Shown here: positions 1 to 6,818 of the stretch, piece by piece
Layout of the letters: each line of letters starts with the position of its first letter
Numbering within the stretch: position 1 is the first letter of the stretch
Assembly (NCBI GenBank): GCA_024691145.1
Contig: JAILNW010000136.1
Span: 1-6,818 of the forward strand
From: Lachnospiraceae bacterium
Lineage (GTDB): Bacteria; Bacillota; Clostridia; Lachnospirales; Lachnospiraceae
Direction of reading: 5' to 3'
Length of the DNA: 6,818 nt
Made by a program: the position numbers and the translations under genes
Notes under the pieces: model-generated
The model's database searches: none
What the model was told of the DNA's origin: nothing
Seen by the model: the letters and a program-made list of their open reading frames with translations, nothing else

Positions 1-3000
1 TACATGGTATACTCTGTATTTTTCTTAAGATTTGTTCTTGTTCTAACAACCTCATTAGAGCCATCTGCTTTAGTCTCATAAAAACCATCTGCATCACTAT
101 CAATATATATCTGAGCAGTATATGTTGCTATATCTGATACATTATCATCTTCTATTTTAAATGTAAACTTAATAGTTTTTTTACCATCAACTAATTGATT
201 ATTATATTGAGTAATACCCGTATCAGTAACATTATTTGCCGGCTTTTCAGATAAATGAATCTTTATTTTCTCATATCCGATTGCCTTTTCAAGTTTTTTC
301 ATTGTTGCATTATCAGCAGCACTAGATACATCAATTACATTATCTTTACTTCTAACATCCGCAAAGAAATTGTAAATATTAGATGAGTCATCAATATATT
401 TCTTATTGCAATCATATAAAGCATTTTCTGCCAAAATACAGTATCCTGCATCAACAAACTCTTTTAGCTTTTTAACCATTACCTTTGTAAGATCATTTCC
501 ACTATACCTTAAAGAAGTAACAGTGGAAATATTTGTTGAACTAAATAAATCAGATACACTTCCACTTACTGTTCTTTGACCTGAATAAACTGATGAGTCT
601 TCCATTTCAGTCGGAACATTCTTTCCTCCTACATTTACAAGCCTTGTTTCCTTAATTCCACCATACTTTAAGGTACCAATAACTCTATCACCAACATGCA
701 TATAAATAAGTCCGTCAAGTCTGTTGTCATTATACTGTGTCCATCCATAATTTAAAGTATCGTTTGAATTATGTGTACTTGTAAGATTCATCTTTCCTGT
801 GTTAAGTCCAAAGTAGATAACATCGTACATTGTATTAAGGTCACCTATTTCACCAATAAACTCAGCGGAAGTCTGTTCCTCTATTTCAATTGGTCCGTAA
901 AAATCACTAAGAACACTTCTAAAATAAACCTTCATTATGTTTGTACATGTTTCATTATTTATCGTACTTTCTGTTAATTTTACACTAAGATCTCCTACAG
1001 TACTATTATCTGAAAATTCACCATTTAAGCTAAATGATGACTTTGCAGTAGTAAAATCATTGCAAGGTTCAATATCAAGTACTTTTAAGCTCTCCTTATC
1101 AACAGGGGCATTATAATCTGTTCTGTAGTTTGCTACATAATACATCATTGCTGCTGGTGTAAGTCTTTTATCTATTGCAAATCTTCCCACACTATCATTG
1201 TCAATTACTTCCTTTGCATCCTCAAATGCCTTTGCGTAAGTTGAATGATTAGTTGATGTATATATCTCATTATTAAGATTTGTTAACAAGCTTTCAGAAT
1301 ATCCTTTAGATACATTAAAATATACATTTTCTATAACACTTCTTGTATATTCATATTTGTTAACACCTGAACCTGGTACAAGGTCAACATTTCTTACTCC
1401 AAGCAAGCCCTTCATACTGCCTGCATGTGGAATAAGCTTTACTTTTGTAAAAGTATCATTAAATGACATTGCTGGTGTTGCTGTTCCATTATAATCATTC
1501 AGGAAAAAGTTATAAAATCCAGAAATTCCATATATTGCACCTGCAGCAATAAACTTGTACATATTAACCTTTGTTGAACTATTCGCATTACTATATGCAC
1601 TTTCTTTATAATCAAGTATTAATCCCGGGTTTCTGGACTTGGTATCCTTTCCTGTTACACACTCTACTAACTTCAGGGCTACATCAGCAGATATATCATT
1701 ACTTTCTGAGTAGTTTGCATTAGAAGGAGTAATTTCTGCTAATTTAGTTAATTTAGAATCAAAATAATCAGTAATATAAATAAGATTTGCTGTCTGAAGT
1801 GCATTAAGTGTACCACTTGATGCTGCACTTGCAACATTGCTATTTAAATCTGTAGGAGTAAACGTAGTAATCTCAATATAATAATTATCTCTCTGCTCTT
1901 TTGAGTCTAAACCTATAAAATATCTCTTTAATAAATCATTATTTACAATCTTAAAGCTTTTCTTTACATATCCTTCTCTGTAAATAGTCTGATTTGTTAA
2001 CCAGAATTTCTGTTCAGGATCCACTAAAGTTTCTGGTAAAGGCTGTGGAAGTTCTGTTGCATCAACTATATTTGCTTCTGTAAAACTATACTGTCCATTT
2101 CCTTTATCATAACTAAATCTGTAAAGATAACTAAATTTATAATATCCTGTTTCACCTGGTACCGCTTCACGATAAGGGGTAGCAGAATCAAGTACTGCAG
2201 CATAATTACCATTTTCTTCACTTATACTTGCTGTTGCAGTATATGTATATTCTGAAGTTGAACCTTCAAGATGAGTAAATGTTACATCATAATCTCCATT
2301 GCCTTTATCGAAAATATAATAATCAGGCATTGTATATCTGTAAAGTGGTCCATCTTCCTCTCTAGGGGCCCACATGTTAGCAATATAATAATCACCAGTA
2401 TCATCTGCTTTAAAAGTAACGTCACATCTGCTTTCTTTACTGTCATTCATCTGAGTATCATTAAATGTGTAACGTCCTTCATCTTCAATATAGAAGCCAC
2501 TCTCATTCTTTGTAACAGTATCAACAGAATATCTCTGTTTTGTTGTTGCACCTGTTACAAGCATAAATCTTGGACATGTATCACCGTTGTTGTCCTGCAT
2601 ATAAAAGTTAGCTTTCTTATAATCTCCGCCTTCTTTTGAAACTTCTTCCTTTACAACATACTTTTCACCAGAAGAAGTTCCATCATCATATGAAAATATA
2701 ACATTAAAATCAAGATTTCCTACTGATGTATCATCTGTATAGTACATTACGTTTGGAAGATACTGTGCACCAGGTCCGCTGTATACATAGCCATCTGTTG
2801 CAGAATCTAGTTTGTAATCTCCTGTTGTAGTATACTGATAATAACCATTAACATGGTTAAACTCAATACTGTTATCTGCCTCCCAGTCTCCTGTTGCAAG
2901 TTCACTAGATGTAGGATCAAGCTTAAATTCCTTACCAGTTTCCTCATAACGAAGAATTGTATCCTCTCCATCACTTATAAGTTCTCCTAAAGTTGTTATA

Positions 3001-3266
3001 TCTGAAAGTCCATATGTGGCAGAAGAATTCTTCGTATACTTATCAAATCCAGACAAAAGATATTTCATTGTTCCCATTGAGGAGTCAGGAACAATCTGCA
3101 ATATCCTGTAAGGATTTGACTCTGTACCATATTCGTCAGTGGACATGGCATTAGCTGTAATAATATCGGCATTAAGAACTCTGCTTAAGCTTTCCGATAA
3201 TGGAGCTAACAATGACAGCACCAAAGCAAATATAATACCAATTGCTATCGGTCTTTGTCTCTTCAT
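1..3266 (-). CDS. Large exported DUF5057-like protein, C-terminus cut by window edge
   Basis: An uninterrupted frame of 1088 codons from an ATG at 3264-3266 to the left edge. The edge leaves a TA dinucleotide that could be Tyr or a stop. The start is fixed by a GAGG Shine-Dalgarno 8 nt upstream. Residues 1-24 look like a Sec signal or anchor: MKRQR, then a hydrophobic core at about 7-22, with a possible A-x-A cleavage site (ANA, 38-40). A mature-start motif RILQIVP follows at 54-60. Residues 85-400 are Tyr/Asp/Gly-rich and beta-like, with DKGNG-type repeats. Around 485-560 there is a Rossmann-like stretch (NLIYITDYF). LDIEP (730-734), SAEFIGEIGDLNTMYDVIYFG (about 795-817) and RYSGNDLTK followed by GYCILAENALYD (about 919-945) match what I remember of DUF5057 proteins of Clostridia, and suggest a second flavodoxin/glutamine-amidotransferase-like fold. 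A DxDxDG calcium-loop-like motif lies at 1056-1061. The function is unknown; a surface or pilus-tip role is inferred from the minor pilins upstream. The DUF5057 assignment is from memory and was not searched. Confidence 0.92.
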   Translation of the reverse strand, partial: MKRQRPIAIGIIFALVLSLLAPLSESLSRVLNADIITANAMSTDEYGTESNPYRILQIVPDSSMGTMKYLLSGFDKYTKNSSATYGLSDITTLGELISDGEDTILRYEETGKEFKLDPTSSELATGDWEADNSIEFNHVNGYYQYTTTGDYKLDSATDGYVYSGPGAQYLPNVMYYTDDTSVGNLDFNVIFSYDDGTSSGEKYVVKEEVSKEGGDYKKANFYMQDNNGDTCPRFMLVTGATTKQRYSVDTVTKNESGFYIEDEGRYTFNDTQMNDSKESRCDVTFKADDTGDYYIANMWAPREEDGPLYRYTMPDYYIFDKGNGDYDVTFTHLEGSTSEYTYTATASISEENGNYAAVLDSATPYREAVPGETGYYKFSYLYRFSYDKGNGQYSFTEANIVDATELPQPLPETLVDPEQKFWLTNQTIYREGYVKKSFKIVNNDLLKRYFIGLDSKEQRDNYYIEITTFTPTDLNSNVASAASSGTLNALQTANLIYITDYFDSKLTKLAEITPSNANYSESNDISADVALKLVECVTGKDTKSRNPGLILDYKESAYSNANSSTKVNMYKFIAAGAIYGISGFYNFFLNDYNGTATPAMSFNDTFTKVKLIPHAGSMKGLLGVRNVDLVPGSGVNKYEYTRSVIENVYFNVSKGYSESLLTNLNNEIYTSTNHSTYAKAFEDAKEVIDNDSVGRFAIDKRLTPAAMMYYVANYRTDYNAPVDKESLKVLDIEPCNDFTTAKSSFSLNGEFSDNSTVGDLSVKLTESTINNETCTNIMKVYFRSVLSDFYGPIEIEEQTSAEFIGEIGDLNTMYDVIYFGLNTGKMNLTSTHNSNDTLNYGWTQYNDNRLDGLIYMHVGDRVIGTLKYGGIKETRLVNVGGKNVPTEMEDSSVYSGQRTVSGSVSDLFSSTNISTVTSLRYSGNDLTKVMVKKLKEFVDAGYCILAENALYDCNKKYIDDSSNIYNFFADVRSKDNVIDVSSAADNATMKKLEKAIGYEKIKIHLSEKPANNVTDTGITQYNNQLVDGKKTIKFTFKIEDDNVSDIATYTAQIYIDSDADGFYETKADGSNEVVRTRTNLKKNTEYTM

Positions 3267-3274
3267 AATCATTA

Positions 3275-3278
3275 CCTC
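3275..3278 (-). promoter_or_regulatory. Ribosome binding site of the DUF5057-like gene
   Basis: GAGG on the minus strand, 8 nt before the ATG at 3264-3266. It settles the start of the large exported protein. It lies inside a 10-nt string, AAATGAGGTA (3273-3282), that is identical to the one before the GspH-like gene (4871-4880). Confidence 0.85.
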
Positions 3279-3317
3279 ATTTCTTAAGAAAATCTGTTAA
3301 TAGTTACTATCCAAAAC

Positions 3318-4319
3318 CTACAGTCCTAAACTAGCTAACAAAGAATCAGTAAAAATTTCATCATATGGATCTTCCCATATTGAAACAAACGTCGGCATTA
3401 TGTATATTTGTCCATTGTACCTAAAAACATAATCATATTCCACTTCGTTTAAATATTGCATAAGTTCAGGATCACCAGGATCATTTATTGTAGCAAGTTC
3501 CGTTATTGATGCTATATCATCCCCATCCATTATACATGAATAAAACTTTCCGTTCCAACTAAAACCATACGTTGTGCCAGTATTAATCTTATGTTCTACA
3601 TTATGTGGATCCATGTAATATGGACCAGTTCCTTCGATGTCATACATTCTTACCATATTATCACTAAACATTGGATCACTACTTCCGCCTCCACCTGGCA
3701 TTCCTCCGCCTCCGGCGTATACAACATTGTTTCTTGGTCGAATTGTATTTTTAACACTAAGTGTCCTTCCATCATCTGTCATAAATACAAGTTCTACAAA
3801 GACATTTACAATGTTTCCGCTTTTCTTGTTAATATTAAGCTTCATTCCATTATCTTCTATCTTTGCTGCCATAAGATTTTTCTTTGTTTCAGAAAGAACA
3901 TCTGTGCATTGTGTATCATTATCAACATTATTGTAGTCATCCTCAGTATCAAATGTATACTTCTTATAATAAATATTATTATCACTTTGAACAAAGTAAT
4001 GAACTATATATGATAAACTTGCACCATCGTACTTTTTCTGATCAACTCTTATATAATCAGCCCATACTGGTTTTCCTGTTTCCTTTACCGGTGGTGTTGT
4101 AGCTGCAAAATATCCATATTTTACATCATTTGCCTCTAATAATACATTACCTACAAGGTTTATTGCAGTCTGCGATTCTGTCTGCATATTGACTTCCTGC
4201 TCCGTCATCTTGTAGGATCTTGAGCCAACTACGATAAATGTAACTATTGCAGACATAATTATCGAAGAAATGCCAAGAGCTACCAACACTTCAATTAAGG
4301 TAAAACCTTTATTATTCAT
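3318..4319 (-). CDS. GspJ/PilW-like minor pilin (pseudopilin) with extra C-terminal module
   Basis: 333 residues with a class III prepilin leader: MNNKG, then FTLIE, so a prepilin peptidase would cut after Gly5 and leave N-methylatable Phe as residue 1 with Glu at +5. The hydrophobic assembly helix covers about 6-32. It is followed by a polar helix rich in Gln/Glu (40-55), a pattern typical of GspJ/PilW-type minor pilins. A beta-rich globular part runs to about 195 and ends in a strand pair (VNVFVELVFM, then TLSVKNTIRPRN), a common C-terminal feature of clostridial prepilins. Unusually, a glycine-rich linker (203-214, GGGGMPGGGGSS) and about 120 further residues follow, including YGFSWNGKFY (251-260) and YRYNGQIYIMP-like repeats of aromatic strands (299-309 is FRYNGQIYIMP). 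Cysteines are at 138 and 262. The stop is TAG. It lies 26 nt after the GspH-like gene and 51 nt before the DUF5057-like gene. The fold class is well supported; the exact minor-pilin class (GspJ, PilW or PilV-like) is inferred from order and leader only. Confidence 0.93.
   Translation of the reverse strand: MNNKGFTLIEVLVALGISSIIMSAIVTFIVVGSRSYKMTEQEVNMQTESQTAINLVGNVLLEANDVKYGYFAATTPPVKETGKPVWADYIRVDQKKYDGASLSYIVHYFVQSDNNIYYKKYTFDTEDDYNNVDNDTQCTDVLSETKKNLMAAKIEDNGMKLNINKKSGNIVNVFVELVFMTDDGRTLSVKNTIRPRNNVVYAGGGGMPGGGGSSDPMFSDNMVRMYDIEGTGPYYMDPHNVEHKINTGTTYGFSWNGKFYSCIMDGDDIASITELATINDPGDPELMQYLNEVEYDYVFRYNGQIYIMPTFVSIWEDPYDEIFTDSLLASLGL
3678..3713 (-). other. Glycine-rich hinge within the GspJ-like pilin
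   Basis: Codons 203-214 encode GGGG-MP-GGGG-SS. The stretch is clearly richer in G and C than its AT-rich surroundings. It separates the conventional pilin body from a C-terminal module of about 120 residues, so it probably acts as a flexible linker. Confidence 0.85.
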
Positions 4320-4327
4320 ATAACCAT

Positions 4328-4332
4328 CTCCT
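4328..4332 (-). promoter_or_regulatory. Ribosome binding site of the GspJ-like gene
   Basis: AGGAG on the minus strand, 8 nt before the ATG at 4317-4319. It lies in the 26-nt gap after the GspH-like stop codon and supports the MNNKG start. Confidence 0.85.
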
Positions 4333-4345
4333 GTGTTTATGTAGT

Positions 4346-4864
4346 TTACTCAACGTAATGCTTTCCTGTTGCTTCAACAGTTACTAAAGTTGCCTCTTTG
4401 TTACCATTAGTTGCATATATTCCTTCCACATCATCTATAGGTGAACCCGTTGAATCCACATAATAAAGTGAACCGTCCCTGCCAAATGTTATGGCAAACA
4501 TTGTTGTAACAGAGGAACTGCTTACGGTAAGGTTTCCAGATGTTTTTATTAACTCAAGATTAACCTTCTTGCTTCCAAGCTTGTCACCTACAATTGAGCT
4601 ATCGCTAAGCCCTGCATTATCACAAATAGCAAGGAAATAATTACCACTGGTATCAGTCGATATTTTTATATATCTCTGACTTTGCGATGTCTTACTCATA
4701 TTTTCAATTCTAAGTTTAGCCATATAACTGTCTATTTCTTTAACTACTGATTTCACATTAGAATTACTAAGTGAATTAATACTTATGGTTGTCAGGGAGC
4801 CAACTATGCCAATAATCGCTATAACAACTAATATTTCAACCATGGTCATACCTTTATTATTCAT
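4346..4864 (-). CDS. GspH/FimT-like minor pilin (pseudopilin)
   Basis: 172 residues, a normal length for GspH/FimT/FimU-type minor pilins. The leader is MNNKG, then MTMVE: prepilin peptidase cleavage after Gly5 would give Met as mature residue 1 and Glu at +5, needed for N-methylation and docking in the pilus core. A hydrophobic helix spans about 6-28 (ILVVIAIIGIVGSLTTISI). It is followed by a helix at about 35-58 and a beta-rich C-terminal domain whose strand AITFGRDGSLYYV (124-136) resembles the I-x-F-x-x-x-G strand of the GspH/FimT fold. One cysteine (81) is present, so no internal disulfide is possible. The ATG at 4862-4864 has GAGG 8 nt upstream. It starts 35 nt after the beta-rich protein's stop and ends 26 nt before the GspJ-like gene, consistent with cotranscription. 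Expected to be a minor component that primes or caps a type IV pilus or pseudopilus at the inner side of the envelope. Whether it serves a pilus or a secretion system cannot be told here. Confidence 0.94.
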   Translation of the reverse strand: MNNKGMTMVEILVVIAIIGIVGSLTTISINSLSNSNVKSVVKEIDSYMAKLRIENMSKTSQSQRYIKISTDTSGNYFLAICDNAGLSDSSIVGDKLGSKKVNLELIKTSGNLTVSSSSVTTMFAITFGRDGSLYYVDSTGSPIDDVEGIYATNGNKEATLVTVEATGKHYVE

Positions 4865-4872
4865 AAGACATA

Positions 4873-4876
4873 CCTC
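4873..4876 (-). promoter_or_regulatory. Ribosome binding site of the GspH-like gene
   Basis: GAGG on the minus strand, 8 nt before the ATG at 4862-4864, in the 35-nt gap after the upstream stop codon. It supports the MNNKG start. Confidence 0.85.
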
Positions 4877-4899
4877 ATTTACTCTATAATACTATGTTA

Positions 4900-6792
4900 T
4901 TAGTTCTTTCTCCAGTTTGCATATCCTATCATTTTTTCCATTGATACAAATGAACCAACTTCCTCAACTGCAGATGATTCATTATAGTTAGCAAATACGT
5001 CCTTAAGTGTTATAGGCTCTCCATCTACTTTATAAGTAGTTGTTTCAGGTGCTTCATAACTGTCAGCATTTCTAAGAATAGCATTAATAATTGTTGTATC
5101 TGCCTCTATATTTGCATTAACAGATAAAGTAACCTTTCCCTGTGCTACAAATAATCCCTTTGCATTACCTGTTGCCACTTTAACATCGCCAGTTGCAATT
5201 ACGATACCGCAAAAGCCATTAGGTACTTCAACTGCTGAAAAGTCTTTATTATCAACAACTAAAACTCTGTATCCATCGATTGTAGAATCAATAACATTTG
5301 TTGATTCTGCCGGCGACTTTTGTATATTCTCCCACTTTATAAGGTAATTAAGTGCGCTTGCAGAATTATAATCGTAAGCAGAACCATCTGCATTTGTCAC
5401 GGCTGATGTTGATGTACTAAAGAATGCCTTTAGGTTATTATATCTTCTTCTTGCATTATCAGCACCACCTGCATCACCTGTAGCCGCTCTTACTTCCTGT
5501 GAAACTGAATCTGCTCTTGTTACAAAGTTACCCATTACGTTATACACAACGGAATTAATATTTATACTCTTAACAGGTATCAATGAAGCAAACTGATTTA
5601 TCATATCAGTAGCACCATTCATATAGTTCTCCTGAAAATAAAGTTTTGCTCCTGCCTCTGAAAAGTTGTAATAAAAATATACAAGCTGTGTAGTTCCATA
5701 TGGTTTATAAAAATAAGTTGCTATTTTATTAGTATCTGCCAAATGAGCTGCAACATCAGGTTTTGCCGCACTAATATTACTAACTATTTCATTCTTAAGA
5801 TTTGTAAGTCTTTCATTATTACTGCTTCCATCATAGTTATAAATAACTGTATTATACTCATCAATTAATACCGGATTACCTGAGAAAGGAAGGTATTCTA
5901 CAGGAATCAGATATGCTGCCTGGTTACCTCTTACAGAAATGCTTTCACCTGTAACAATATCATTTAAACTTTTTGAATCAAAATTAACTCCAAGATCTGT
6001 ATCACCAATATTGTTAATCAAAGAACCATTAACACATGCCTGTCCTGCAAGTAACAATGCTTCAAGCTGCATATCAAGTGAAGAATATTTACCATTAAGT
6101 ATAATGGAACTTCTTGAATTACCAAAACTTGTTGCACCTGAACCTACTCCTGAATATGTTCCAGTAAATGATGCTGTAGAGTATGGTGACTCAAGTACAA
6201 GGTCATCTCCTACTATACATGCTGCTGAAACATCTAGATTCTTGTTATTATTATCAGTATCATTTGAAGCCGGATTACTTGAATCAACAACTATCTTCTT
6301 AGCTGCAAGATATGGATAAAGTGAGTCTGACTTGCTTCCTGCAAGCATTGACATCTTGAAATTAGTAACACCTGTACTGGTTTTATTATAACAGTCAGTC
6401 AGATTTAATCCGCCTCCTGCATACATGGAATCACATTCAACCTTACATTTTGTAAGACCATCCTTAATTTTGATTCCTCCATCACCAGCCCATATATTAC
6501 CTTTTATATTTACTTCACAGTTACTGTTTATGTCAAGTTCACTACTAATTAAACAGTATCTCTTAAATTCGTCTGAAAGTGTAGAACCATTATTATACAC
6601 AAAGTTCGCATCTGGAACTGTTATTACAAGATCTGTTGTAATATCATTAAAATATTCTTCTCTTGTAAGCTGAATTCTGAAGTTTTCAATTACAAACTGA
6701 TATTCGTCCTCATCATATGTAAAACTTATCTGTCCTTCAAGATCTGAATCACTGCCCTTTATAACAAGACAGTTTGCTGTATCTGTAATACA
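4900..6792 (-). CDS. Beta-rich pilus-cluster surface protein, 5' end missing or broken
   Basis: Open frame of 630 codons ending in TAA at 4900-4902. The first start-like codon in frame is GTG at 6598-6600, which would give 566 residues. It has no Shine-Dalgarno, and the 64 codons before it read as real protein (for example FVIENFRIQLTREEYF and ITTDLVITVP), so the true start lies further upstream. A TGA at 6793-6795 interrupts the frame just before the window edge. Numbered from the GTG: a beta/solenoid-like part with AGDGGIKIKD (38-47) and AGGGLNLTD (61-69), a conserved-looking SSIILNG...ALLLAGQACV (164-190), and GESISVRGNQAAYLIPVEYL (218-237). The C-terminus has a bactofilin-like stretch (GIVIATGDVKV and GLFVAQGKVTL, 465-492) and ends in MIGYANWRKN. 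Cysteines cluster at 16, 28, 52, 56 and 70. The position first in a minor-pilin operon suggests a PilX-like or pilus-associated surface protein. A prepilin leader, if any, is outside the window. I recall similar proteins in Lachnospiraceae but cannot name the family. Confidence 0.85.
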   Translation of the reverse strand, partial: CITDTANCLVIKGSDSDLEGQISFTYDEDEYQFVIENFRIQLTREEYFNDITTDLVITVPDANFVYNNGSTLSDEFKRYCLISSELDINSNCEVNIKGNIWAGDGGIKIKDGLTKCKVECDSMYAGGGLNLTDCYNKTSTGVTNFKMSMLAGSKSDSLYPYLAAKKIVVDSSNPASNDTDNNNKNLDVSAACIVGDDLVLESPYSTASFTGTYSGVGSGATSFGNSRSSIILNGKYSSLDMQLEALLLAGQACVNGSLINNIGDTDLGVNFDSKSLNDIVTGESISVRGNQAAYLIPVEYLPFSGNPVLIDEYNTVIYNYDGSSNNERLTNLKNEIVSNISAAKPDVAAHLADTNKIATYFYKPYGTTQLVYFYYNFSEAGAKLYFQENYMNGATDMINQFASLIPVKSININSVVYNVMGNFVTRADSVSQEVRAATGDAGGADNARRRYNNLKAFFSTSTSAVTNADGSAYDYNSASALNYLIKWENIQKSPAESTNVIDSTIDGYRVLVVDNKDFSAVEVPNGFCGIVIATGDVKVATGNAKGLFVAQGKVTLSVNANIEADTTIINAILRNADSYEAPETTTYKVDGEPITLKDVFANYNESSAVEEVGSFVSMEKMIGYANWRKN

Positions 6793-6795
6793 TCA
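6793..6795 (-). other. In-frame TGA upstream of the beta-rich protein frame
   Basis: TGA read on the minus strand in the same frame as the 630 codons that follow. No ATG, GTG or TTG lies between it and the GTG at 6598-6600. It may mark a nonsense mutation, a frameshift within the last 60 nt, or a sequence error near a contig end. In a second frame, the last 60 nt are open up to a TAA at 6759-6761 and could be the upstream coding frame. Confidence 0.5.
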
Positions 6796-6818
6796 CTGGT
6801 ACGTGAGTTTATTGGAGG

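Noticed and set aside
771..977. Plus-strand open frame of 68 codons
   Set aside because: Antisense to the conserved-looking DUF5057 segment; low-complexity Cys/Ile/Thr composition typical of a shadow frame.
2271..2639. Plus-strand open frame of 122 codons, Ile/Ser/Cys-rich
   Set aside because: It lies wholly inside the large minus-strand gene, has no Shine-Dalgarno or recognisable domain, and its composition is that expected from the antisense of a Tyr/Asp-rich gene.
3280..3310. TTTCTTAAGAAA palindrome (3280-3291) and ATAG-TTA-CTAT inverted repeat (3300-3310) as a terminator or operator between the GspJ-like and DUF5057-like genes
   Set aside because: The stems are only 4 bp when folded, AT-only or nearly so, and lack a U tract in the right place. 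Such short palindromes are expected by chance in AT-rich DNA.
3591..4102. Three overlapping plus-strand open frames opposite the GspJ-like pilin
   Set aside because: They are antisense shadows of a clear prepilin gene. The Pro run in one of them is just the complement of the glycine hinge.
6598..6600. GTG as the true start of the beta-rich protein
   Set aside because: No Shine-Dalgarno precedes it, unlike the other three genes, and coding-like sequence continues upstream in frame.
5939..6673. Two plus-strand open frames (126 and 82 codons) opposite the beta-rich protein
   Set aside because: Antisense to a long frame with protein-like content; no ribosome binding site or family features.
1..6818. 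CRISPR array, tRNA, rRNA, insertion sequence or riboswitch
   Set aside because: No regularly spaced repeats, cloverleaf-like segments, transposase motifs or long structured leader were seen; coding genes fill the window with gaps of at most 51 nt.

Overview
The window is AT-rich and densely coded. Every supported gene is on the minus strand, so the genes are read from high to low coordinates. Low GC, strong GAGG/GGAG ribosome binding sites about 8 nt before each start, two class III (type IV prepilin) leader peptides and a large DUF5057-like secreted protein together suggest an anaerobic Gram-positive Clostridia member, most likely Lachnospiraceae-like (for example Butyrivibrio, Roseburia or Eubacterium relatives). 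The lineage is inferred from gene content and style only.

Layout in transcription order: (1) 4900-6792, the long 3' part of a surface-type, beta-rich protein with bactofilin/beta-solenoid-like glycine repeats. Its start is not in the window, and an in-frame TGA sits at 6793-6795, close to the window edge. (2) 4346-4864, a 172-residue GspH/FimT-like minor (pseudo)pilin. (3) 3318-4319, a 333-residue GspJ/PilW-like minor (pseudo)pilin with a glycine-rich hinge and an extra C-terminal module. (4) 1-3266, the first 1088 codons of a very large exported protein that carries DUF5057-type motifs and runs off the left edge. Gaps between genes are 35, 26 and 51 nt, with no terminator or convincing promoter in them, so the four genes look like one operon. 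No non-coding stretch exceeds 51 nt.

Working model (inference): this is a minor-pilin operon of a Gram-positive type IV pilus or type II secretion-like machine. The two pseudopilins would be processed by one prepilin peptidase at nearly identical MNNKG leaders and could form a tip or priming complex. The upstream beta-rich protein and the giant downstream DUF5057 protein would be the surface-exposed partners. The arrangement resembles the Gram-negative fimU-pilV-pilW-pilX-pilY1 cluster, where minor pilins are followed by a large tip adhesin. No assembly ATPase, platform protein, major pilin or prepilin peptidase is present in the window.
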